From assembly GCA_955652075.1 (NCBI GenBank), contig CATPAS010000043.1, forward strand, positions 1 to 5,280: a stretch of DNA of 5,280 bases, in the 5' to 3' direction. Source of the stretch: an uncultured Gaiellaceae bacterium. GTDB lineage: Bacteria; Actinomycetota; Thermoleophilia; Gaiellales; Gaiellaceae. Below the pieces are notes generated by a model. It had not been told where the DNA came from and ran no database searches. It saw only the letters and a program-made list of their open reading frames with translations. Each line of letters opens with the position of its first letter. The first letter of the stretch is position 1. Shown here in pieces: positions 1-4,670 of the stretch. The position numbers and the translations under genes are program-made.

Positions 1-305
1 ACGCGCTCGTGAAGCAGTACCAGCGCTTCTTCGGCTACGACAACATCGAGCTCGTCTTCACCGATGACGCGCTGTGGGAGATCGCCGACAAGGCGCTCGA
101 GCGGGAAACCGGCGCGCGCGGCCTGCGCTCGATCATCGAGACCGCGCTGCTCGACGTGATGTTCGAGCTGCCGTCGCGCCGCGACGTCTCCAAGTGCGTG
201 ATCACGAAGGAGACGATCGAGAAGCACCTGAAGCCGACGCTCGTGACGAGCGCCGAAGGGGTCGTGGACGACGACGACGCCGACCCCATCGAAGAGTCCG
301 CGTAG
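1..305 (+). CDS. clpX: ATP-dependent Clp protease ATP-binding subunit ClpX, C-terminal part (5' end outside window)
   Basis: This is the last ~100 codons of ClpX, read from base 3 and ending at TAG 303-305. ClpX is the hexameric AAA+ unfoldase that recognises tagged proteins and feeds them into the ClpP peptidase chamber in the cytoplasm. The fragment opens with [11 protein letters not shown] and carries the sensor-2 motif GARGLRS (encoded at about 111-131), followed by the helix [13 protein letters not shown]. All of these match the small (C-terminal) AAA+ subdomain of ClpX. The N-terminal zinc-binding domain, Walker A/B and pore loops lie upstream and cannot be judged. The C-terminus ends in a very acidic tail (DDDDAD...EES), a poorly conserved region in ClpX. 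The stop is 3 bases from the stop of the convergent RHH gene, so there is no room for a separate terminator between them. Identification is confident. Confidence 0.96.
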   Translation, partial: ALVKQYQRFFGYDNIELVFTDDALWEIADKALERETGARGLRSIIETALLDVMFELPSRRDVSKCVITKETIEKHLKPTLVTSAEGVVDDDDADPIEESA

Positions 306-308
306 CTC

Positions 309-545
309 TCAGACCCCAAGTCGCCGTCGTCCCGCCGTGGCTGCAGGTGGCCGGTCCCAGAGACCGAGGCTGACTTCGAAGCCGCGCAGCCGTGGGCGGG
401 AATGTGGCCGATATGTCCGGTCGATCGCGCGTCGTACGAGCTCTGCCATCGAGAGGCCGGTGCGCGCAGCCTCGTCCGCGAGGAATGCGTGCTGGCGATC
501 GGTCAATGTCACATGGGTGCGCCGGGCCACAGGTGCTGTGTACAC
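309..545 (-). CDS. Ribbon-helix-helix (CopG/Arc-type) DNA-binding protein, 78 aa
   Basis: This is a small basic protein with a typical ribbon-helix-helix fold. A beta strand (ARRTHVTLT, about residues 7-15) is followed by helix A (DRQHAFLADEAARTG, 16-30), the LS turn, and helix B (MAELVRRAIDRTY, 33-45). Such proteins dimerise, insert the paired strands in the major groove and often repress their own operon; many are antitoxins. The tail after residue 46 is proline/arginine-rich and not recognised as a toxin-binding segment. The start is GTG at 545-543. It is the most upstream start in frame, since the next upstream stop is at 575-573; later GTG codons at residues 6 and 12 are possible. No clear Shine-Dalgarno precedes it. 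It follows the LLM oxidoreductase gene by 38 bases on the same strand and may be cotranscribed with it. No toxin gene lies beside it, so it is best called an orphan RHH regulator. Its target is unknown. Confidence 0.75.
   Translation of the reverse strand: MYTAPVARRTHVTLTDRQHAFLADEAARTGLSMAELVRRAIDRTYRPHSRPRLRGFEVSLGLWDRPPAATAGRRRLGV
538..545. promoter_or_regulatory. 8-bp palindrome GTGTACAC covering the RHH start codon (candidate operator)
   Basis: GTGTACAC is a perfect palindrome whose left arm, on the - strand, is the GTG start codon of the ribbon-helix-helix gene. It overlaps a second symmetrical element, CACAG-GTG-CTGTG at 528-540. RHH repressors commonly bind short palindromes at their own promoters, so this could be an autoregulatory site. 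That role is inferred from position only, and an 8-bp palindrome can occur by chance. Confidence 0.25.
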
Positions 546-580
546 CGGCCCATCAGACGGAGATGTGATGAATCAGTGTC

Positions 581-624
581 TGCTTAGGCTCGCGTCGGGG
601 GCCCGGCCGAGACGAGCCTAAGCA
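581..624. repeat. Perfect 12-bp inverted repeat spanning the 3' end of the LLM gene
   Basis: TGCTTAGGCTCG (581-592) and CGAGCCTAAGCA (613-624) are exact reverse complements separated by 20 bases. Within the loop, TCGG (595-598) can pair with CCGA (607-610), giving a long hairpin with a 2x2 internal loop. The TAA stop of the LLM oxidoreductase (586-584) sits in one arm, and the other arm encodes its residues Val-Leu-Arg-Leu. On the - strand the hairpin would form right at the end of the LLM message and about 36 bases before the RHH start. No T-run follows, so a classical intrinsic terminator is not clear. It could be an atypical terminator, an mRNA 3'-end stabiliser or an operator for the downstream RHH gene. 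Confidence 0.6.
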
Positions 625-1384
625 CCTCTTCGGCGGACCCCCGCCGATCGTGCAGGTTCTCCAGCCACCACGTCGCGCCTGATTCGGCGTACGCGACAGG
701 GTCCCCGCGCCCGCTCTCGCCGAGCACCGCCACGTCGTAGTCGCGCGAGCGGCCGATGGTCGCGATGCTGCGCGCGATGTCGTCGGGAGAAAGCGTCATG
801 CCCGTTGGGTCTGCGCTGTCGGCAAGCCAGCCGTCCCAGCGCGCGGCGCGCAGCAGCGACGCGGGGCGATTCCCGCCGATCCAGATCGGCAGCCGGCGTT
901 GTACCGGCGGGGGAGCGAGCGCCACGCCCTCGACGGTGTAGTGCTCGCCGCGATGTGTGACCTCTTCCCCGGACCAGAGGCGCCGTAGGAGCTCGAGCCC
1001 TTCGTCCAGCTTCGCGGCGCGCACCCTTGGATCGGTCGGCTCGCCGAACTTGTCGAACTCCGAGGTCGAGCCGCCGAGACCCGCGCCGAACGTGACGCGG
1101 CCGCCGCTGAGGTTGTCGAGCGTCGCGACCTGATGGGCCAGCACGTGCGGGCGTCGGCGCGCGACTGGCGTGACGGCCGTGCCCAGACGGACGCGTTCGG
1201 TGGACGTTGCGATCGCGGCCAGCACTGTCCAAGGATCCGCCGCCGGTACTCCCCAGGCGAAGGCCAGGTGGTCCCAGATGAACACGCCGTCCCAGCCCCC
1301 GGCGTCCGCAGCCTGCGCGACTCGAACAGGGACGCTCGGGTCGGAAAAGGTGCCGAGGTTCGCCAGGCAGACTCCGTAGCGCAC
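584..1384 (-). CDS. LLM-class flavin oxidoreductase, probably F420-dependent
   Basis: This 266-residue protein is of the bacterial luciferase-like monooxygenase superfamily, a TIM barrel that binds F420 or FMN. Visible family blocks are the N-terminal strand YGVCLANLG (3-11), FIWDHL (35-40), DPWTVLAAIA (50-59), RVRLGTAVTPVARRRPHVLA (65-83) leading into the TLDNLSGGRVTFGAGLG block (88-104), PIWIGGNRP (166-174) and ARWDGW (181-186). The C-terminus SGATWWLENL...GPP resembles the short actinobacterial F420-type members. At 266 aa it is at the short end of the family, but the core blocks are all there. The cofactor and substrate cannot be read from sequence; F420 is favoured over FMN by resemblance and by the inferred actinobacterial host. 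The GTG start at 1384-1382 is the only in-frame start below a stop at 1396-1394. It has no well-spaced Shine-Dalgarno but lies 6 bases after a TAGTGT box, so the message is probably leaderless. It is divergent from the FAD oxidoreductase gene. Confidence 0.9.
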   Translation of the reverse strand: MRYGVCLANLGTFSDPSVPVRVAQAADAGGWDGVFIWDHLAFAWGVPAADPWTVLAAIATSTERVRLGTAVTPVARRRPHVLAHQVATLDNLSGGRVTFGAGLGGSTSEFDKFGEPTDPRVRAAKLDEGLELLRRLWSGEEVTHRGEHYTVEGVALAPPPVQRRLPIWIGGNRPASLLRAARWDGWLADSADPTGMTLSPDDIARSIATIGRSRDYDVAVLGESGRGDPVAYAESGATWWLENLHDRRGSAEEVLRLVSAGPPTRA

Positions 1385-1396
1385 CGCCTGACACTA
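1384..1396 (-). promoter_or_regulatory. Probable leaderless promoter of the LLM oxidoreductase gene (-10 TAGTGT)
   Basis: On the - strand TAGTGT (1396-1391) fits the TANNNT form of a -10 box. It is followed by six bases (CAGGCG) and then the GTG start, so transcription would begin at or next to the first base of the start codon. A GGAGGG further upstream is about 14 bases from the GTG, too far for a good Shine-Dalgarno. No good -35 box is seen at 16-18 bases. The same TAGTGTCA octamer appears ahead of the divergent gene. Confidence 0.45.
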
Positions 1397-1457
1397 GACC
1401 CTCCAGATGGAAGAGAGTCTCATTGCGCGGCGTCTAGAAAGGAAGCCGCGACCGGAG

Positions 1458-1465
1458 TAGTGTCA
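1458..1465 (+). promoter_or_regulatory. Probable -10 box or operator TAGTGTCA of the FAD oxidoreductase gene
   Basis: TAGTGT (1458-1463) fits a TANNNT -10 box. A start site near 1470 would give a leader of roughly 18 bases that holds the Shine-Dalgarno. The octamer TAGTGTCA is the exact inverted copy of TGACACTA at 1389-1396, which serves the same position for the divergent LLM gene. No strong -35 is seen (TAGAAA lies at 17-bp spacing), so a shared activator or operator function is also possible. Confidence 0.4.
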
Positions 1466-1474
1466 CGGCCGAAC

Positions 1475-1483
1475 AAAGGAGGG
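1475..1483 (+). promoter_or_regulatory. Strong Shine-Dalgarno AAAGGAGGG for the FAD oxidoreductase
   Basis: AAAGGAGGG lies 4 bases before ATG 1488, with core AGGAGG (1477-1482) spaced by 5. This fixes the start of the FAD oxidoreductase. An ATG at 1484 is in another frame and abuts the Shine-Dalgarno. It is the only strong Shine-Dalgarno in the window; the other complete genes and valS lack one. Confidence 0.8.
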
Positions 1484-1487
1484 ATGT

Positions 1488-2876
1488 ATGGCTGGAGCTG
1501 TTGCCGCCGACATCGAGCTCGCAGAGATGCTCGGCGCAGGCTTCCGCGGCCGGATGATCGGGACGGAGGACTCCGACTACGACACCGCCCGGAAGCTCTA
1601 CAACGCAATGATCGACAAGAAGCCGCGTCTGATCGCCCAATGCGTTGACGCGGCCGATGTGATCGCCGCTGTCAACGTCGCCCGCGAAACCGGGTTGGAT
1701 GTCGCAGTGCGCTGCGGGGCGCACAACGGCCCCGGGCTCGGCAGCGTCGACGACGGGCTCGTGATCGACCTCTCCGCCCTGCGCGGCGTGATCGTCGATC
1801 CGGATGCTCGCATCGCACACGTGCTGGGAGGAACCCTGCTCGGCGAGGTCGACCACGCGACGCAACCGTTCGGGCTCGCCGGGCCGTTCGGGATCATCTC
1901 GACGACCGGCGTGGGCGGTCTCACGCTCGGCGGCGGTGTTGGTCACATGACCCGCAAGCTCGGGCTGTCGATCGACAATCTCGCGGAGGCGGACGTCGTC
2001 CTTGCGGACGGCAGCTTCGTCACCGCGAACGAGAAGCAGCACCCGGACCTCTTCTGGGCGCTGCGTGGCGGTGGCGGCAACTTCGGTGTCGTCACGCGCT
2101 TCGCGTTCCGACTCAGCCCGCTCTCGACCGTCCTCGCCGGACCCACGCTGTGGCCGCTCGAGCGGTCCGCGGAGATCCTCTCGTGGTACAGGGAGTTCAT
2201 CCCCAAGGCGCCCGAGGAGCTGAACGGGTTCTTCGCGTTCCTGACCGTGCCTCCGGGCCCGCCGTTTCCCGAAGAGCTCCACCTGCAGAAGATGTGCGGT
2301 GTCGTGTGGTGCTGGTCGGGCGAGGCAGGAGAGGCGGACAGCGCCTTGGCGGAGGCCCGCGAGCTACAGCCCGTGCTCGACGGGATCCAGCCGATGCCGC
2401 TTTCGGTCCTCAACTCGGCCTTCGACGCGCTCTATCCACATGGTGACCAGTGGTACTGGCGCGCGGACGTCGTGACCGACATTCCCGACGAGGCCGTCGC
2501 GGAGCACGTTCGGTTCGGAGAGGCGTTGCCGACCTGGAAGTCGACGATGCACCTCTATCCCATCGACGGCGCCGCCGCTCGCGTCGGTGCCGACGAGACC
2601 GCGTGGACAGCGCGGAACGGCGGCTGGGTGCAGGTGATGGTCGGCGTCGACCCCGAGCCCGAGAACCGGGACCTCGTCACGGACTGGTGCGTGTCGTACT
2701 GGGAAGCGCTCCACCCGTATTCGGCGGGAGGCAGCTACGTGAACATGATGATGGAGGAGGGCGAGGACCGGGTTCGCGCGAGCTACGGCGCGAACTACGA
2801 CCGGCTCGCGCAGGTGAAGGCCGAGTACGACCCCGGCAACCTCTTCCATGTGAACCAGAACATCAAGCCGGCCTAG
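1488..2876 (+). CDS. FAD-binding oxidoreductase, berberine-bridge-enzyme type (PCMH/VAO fold)
   Basis: This is a 462-residue flavoprotein of the VAO/PCMH family with a C-terminal BBE segment. The FAD-binding domain starts near residue 45 (KPRLIAQCVDAADVIAAVN). The VRCGAHNGPGL segment (74-84) contains His79 at the position that usually carries the 8-alpha-histidyl FAD bond. GVGGLTLGGGVGHMTRKLGL (141-160) and DLFWALRGGGGNFGVVTRF (187-205) are the flavin-contacting glycine loops. The BBE tail runs from about 416 (SYVNMM...) through DRVRASYGANYDRL to YDPGNLFHVNQNIKP near the end. At the site where bicovalent relatives have the 6-S-cysteinyl Cys (GxCxxxG), this protein has GIISTTG, so FAD attachment is probably through His79 only. 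No signal peptide is seen, so the protein is likely cytoplasmic. Relatives oxidise alcohols, sugars or alkaloid-like compounds with O2 or another acceptor; the substrate here cannot be predicted. The next gene follows after 34 bases with a hairpin between. Confidence 0.92.
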   Translation: MAGAVAADIELAEMLGAGFRGRMIGTEDSDYDTARKLYNAMIDKKPRLIAQCVDAADVIAAVNVARETGLDVAVRCGAHNGPGLGSVDDGLVIDLSALRGVIVDPDARIAHVLGGTLLGEVDHATQPFGLAGPFGIISTTGVGGLTLGGGVGHMTRKLGLSIDNLAEADVVLADGSFVTANEKQHPDLFWALRGGGGNFGVVTRFAFRLSPLSTVLAGPTLWPLERSAEILSWYREFIPKAPEELNGFFAFLTVPPGPPFPEELHLQKMCGVVWCWSGEAGEADSALAEARELQPVLDGIQPMPLSVLNSAFDALYPHGDQWYWRADVVTDIPDEAVAEHVRFGEALPTWKSTMHLYPIDGAAARVGADETAWTARNGGWVQVMVGVDPEPENRDLVTDWCVSYWEALHPYSAGGSYVNMMMEEGEDRVRASYGANYDRLAQVKAEYDPGNLFHVNQNIKPA

Positions 2877-2883
2877 ATCATCC

Positions 2884-2907
2884 GGGGGCGCCGTTCGCGG
2901 CGCCCCT
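2884..2907 (+). terminator. GC hairpin after the FAD oxidoreductase, probable terminator
   Basis: GGGGCGCCG (2885-2893), loop TTCG (2894-2897) and CGGCGCCCC (2898-2906) form a perfect 9-bp stem, with a possible extra G-T pair at 2884/2907. It begins 8 bases after the TAG stop of the FAD oxidoreductase. No T-run follows; the next bases are TAGGATG, which open the next gene. Hairpins without a U-tract are often proposed as terminators in high-GC actinobacteria. It would also mask the usual Shine-Dalgarno position of the next gene on any read-through transcript. Confidence 0.6.
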
Positions 2908-2922
2908 AGGATGTCGCGCGTG
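2907..2922 (+). promoter_or_regulatory. Candidate -10 box TAGGAT with a leaderless GTG start for the GGT-family gene
   Basis: TAGGAT (2907-2912) fits TANNNT and is followed by 7 bases and then an in-frame GTG at 2920-2922. If it is used, the message starts at that GTG and the ATG at 2911 lies inside the promoter box. No -35 box is seen, because that region is the hairpin. The same CTAGGAT box precedes valS. Confidence 0.35.
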
Positions 2923-4593
2923 GAGGGATTCACGACGCGACCCGAGCTACGCGGGACGTTCGGCATGGTCGCGTCGACGCACTGGCTCGCATCTGCAGCC
3001 GGCATGGCGGTTCTCGAGCGCGGCGGCAACGCCTTCGACGCCGCGGTCGCGGCCGGCTTCACGCTCCAGGTGGTGGAGCCGCATCTGAACGGACCCGGCG
3101 GGGAGGTCCCGGCGCTCTTCTACTCGGTCGACCGAGGCGAGCCGCTGACACTCTGCGGTCAAGGAGTCGCTCCCGCCGCAGCAACGATCCAACGTTTCCG
3201 CGAGCTCGGCCACGACCTGGTGCCGGGCACTGGTGTGCTTGCCGCCTGCGTTCCGGGCGCTTTCGGAGGCTGGCTCCTGTTGCTGCAGGAATTCGGCACC
3301 TGGCCGCTGGGGGACGTGCTCGCGTTCGCCATCGACTACGCAGACCACGGTTTTCCGGTCGTGAGCGGAATGCATCTGTCCATCGAACGCCAGGCGGACG
3401 TGATCGCCGGCTGGCAGGCGTCCGCGGATCTCTATCTGCCGCCGCCGGCGGTCGGCATGCAGTTCCGCAATCCCCGGCTAGCCGCGACCTACCGGCGGAT
3501 CGTCGAGGAGTCGGCCGGCGGCTCTCGCGATGCGGAGATCGAGCGTGCGCGGCAGCTCTTCTACGAAGGCTTCGTCGCCGACGAGATTCACCGCTTCTGT
3601 GCAGCGGAGGGAGGCCTCCTCACGCGCGACGACCTGGCCGGGTGGAGCGCGACGTTGGAGCCGGTGGCCTCGTTCCAGTACGGCGAGACCACGGTCTGCA
3701 AGACGGGTCCCTGGGGCGCCGGCCCGGTCGCGCTGCAGCAGCTTGCACTGCTCGAAGGATTCGACCTCGGCGGTCTTTCCGGAGCGGAGTTCGTCCACGT
3801 CGTGACGGAGTGCGCCAAGCTCGCGTTCGCCGACCGCGATGCGCTCTACGGGGACGCCGACGTTCCGCTAGAGACGCTGCTCTCGCGTGAGTACAACGAC
3901 ACGCGCCGCGCGCTCATCGGCGCTGACGCGTCGTCCGCTCACGAGCCCGGAATGGGGCGTCTTCCCACGCTCGTGCACGCCGAGCAGCTGGCCGGCGCCG
4001 GAGAGCCGACGCGGGGTGACACCGTCCACCTCGACGTCGTCGACCGCTGGGGGAACATGATCTCCGCGACCCCGAGCGGGGGCTGGCTCTACGGCTCACC
4101 GGTCATTCCAAGTCTCGGTTGGCCGCTCGGCACCCGCGCGCAGATGTTCTGGCTCGAGGAAGGGCTGCCCTCCTCGTTGCGTCCGCGCGCGCGTCCGCGC
4201 ACGACCCTCTCCCCGGGCCTCGCCCTTCGCGACGGGAAGCCGTGGCTTGCCTGGGGGACGCCCGGCGGAGACCAGCAGGAGCAGTGGGGGCTCCACGTTT
4301 TCCTCCGCCATGTCGACCGTGGGCTCAACTTGCAGGAGGCGATCGACGCGCCCGAGTTCCACACGGATCACCTGATCTCGTCCTTCTATCCGCGCGGATT
4401 CGTGCCGCGCTCACTGGAGCTCGAGTCCAGGTTCCCGCGGGCGGTGATCGACGAGCTTCGCGCGCGCGGCCACGAGGTCACGGTCGAGCCCGACTGGTCG
4501 CTCGGCCGGGTCACGGCGGTGCAGAAGGAAAACGGCCAGCTGCGCGCTGCGGCGAATCCCCGCGGCATGCAGGGCTACGCCGCCGGGCGATAA
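2911..4593 (+). CDS. Gamma-glutamyltransferase-family Ntn hydrolase (GGT/amidohydrolase proenzyme)
   Basis: This 560-residue proenzyme of the GGT family would self-cleave before Thr371 into a large and a small subunit. Markers are GMVASTHWLAS (18-28), GGNAFDAAVAAGF (38-50), NGPGGE (60-65) and GDTVHLDVVDRWGNMIS (369-385), in which Thr371 aligns with the catalytic Thr of the classical T-T-H-x-S-V-V-D motif. Further blocks are RPRTTLSP (428-435), GTPGGDQQ (449-456) and LNLQEAIDAPEFH (472-484). Several substrate residues of classical GGT differ. The CxREMAP-type Arg loop is CGQGVAP (82-88), PLSSM is PRTTL, and the NNQMDDF segment is RAQMFWL (409-415). The protein is therefore closer to the YwrD-like or oxamate-amidohydrolase (HpxW)-like branch than to glutathione-cleaving GGT. 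It has no signal peptide and is likely cytoplasmic, unlike periplasmic E. coli GGT. ATG 2911 has no Shine-Dalgarno; an in-frame GTG at 2920 (557 aa) is a good alternative, since homology begins only near residue 8. The family is certain, the substrate is not. Confidence 0.92.
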   Translation: MSRVEGFTTRPELRGTFGMVASTHWLASAAGMAVLERGGNAFDAAVAAGFTLQVVEPHLNGPGGEVPALFYSVDRGEPLTLCGQGVAPAAATIQRFRELGHDLVPGTGVLAACVPGAFGGWLLLLQEFGTWPLGDVLAFAIDYADHGFPVVSGMHLSIERQADVIAGWQASADLYLPPPAVGMQFRNPRLAATYRRIVEESAGGSRDAEIERARQLFYEGFVADEIHRFCAAEGGLLTRDDLAGWSATLEPVASFQYGETTVCKTGPWGAGPVALQQLALLEGFDLGGLSGAEFVHVVTECAKLAFADRDALYGDADVPLETLLSREYNDTRRALIGADASSAHEPGMGRLPTLVHAEQLAGAGEPTRGDTVHLDVVDRWGNMISATPSGGWLYGSPVIPSLGWPLGTRAQMFWLEEGLPSSLRPRARPRTTLSPGLALRDGKPWLAWGTPGGDQQEQWGLHVFLRHVDRGLNLQEAIDAPEFHTDHLISSFYPRGFVPRSLELESRFPRAVIDELRARGHEVTVEPDWSLGRVTAVQKENGQLRAAANPRGMQGYAAGR

Positions 4594-4631
4594 ACTCGGG
4601 CCCATAGTCGCAGCGTGACCTCATCGGATGC

Positions 4632-4660
4632 CTGAGTCGCCTAGGAACCGAGGCTAGGAT
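4632..4660 (+). promoter_or_regulatory. Probable valS promoter (CTGAGT - 17 bp - TAGGAT)
   Basis: TAGGAT (4655-4660) fits a TANNNT -10 box. CTGAGT (4632-4637) lies 17 bp upstream and shares T-G-A with TTGACA. Transcription would start near 4667-4668, leaving only about 3 bases before ATG 4671, so valS would be near-leaderless. This agrees with the lack of a Shine-Dalgarno (CGCGCGCGGG precedes the ATG). The 77-base gap holds no other clear element and is too short for a T-box leader. Confidence 0.45.
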
Positions 4661-4670
4661 CGCGCGCGGG

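Noticed and set aside
352..366. Small hairpin CGGTC-CCAGA-GACCG as a possible clpX terminator
   Set aside because: There are only 5 pairs, it lies inside the RHH coding sequence, and no T-run follows. This is expected by chance at this GC content.
309..1384. RHH gene as the antitoxin half of a toxin-antitoxin pair
   Set aside because: Its same-strand neighbour is a full-length LLM oxidoreductase and the other neighbour is clpX. No RelE, PIN, MazF or similar small toxin reading frame is present.
1133..1648. 171-codon + strand open frame crossing the divergent promoter region
   Set aside because: It overlaps the LLM gene, the promoter region and the FAD gene start in another frame, and its composition is typical of a high-GC shadow.
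1434..2282. 282-codon open frame on the - strand opposite the FAD oxidoreductase
   Set aside because: The sequence is Arg/Glu/Asp-rich with no recognisable domain and lies opposite a clearly conserved flavoenzyme. It is a GC-bias shadow.
2364..3062. 232-codon open frame on the - strand across the FAD/GGT gene junction
   Set aside because: It spans two well-supported genes and the hairpin, with low-complexity composition and no family resemblance.
4179..4200. Direct repeat GCGTCCGCGC twice at 12-base period
   Set aside because: It lies in coding sequence and is explained by the Arg-Pro-Arg-Ala-Arg-Pro-Arg stretch of the GGT-family protein in a GC-rich genome.
4594..4637. ACTCGGGC / GCCTGAGT pairing upstream of valS as a possible T-box or attenuator
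   Set aside because: It has eight pairs including a G-T, across a 28-base loop. The 77-base gap is too short for a T-box, and no T-box signature sequence or terminator follows.
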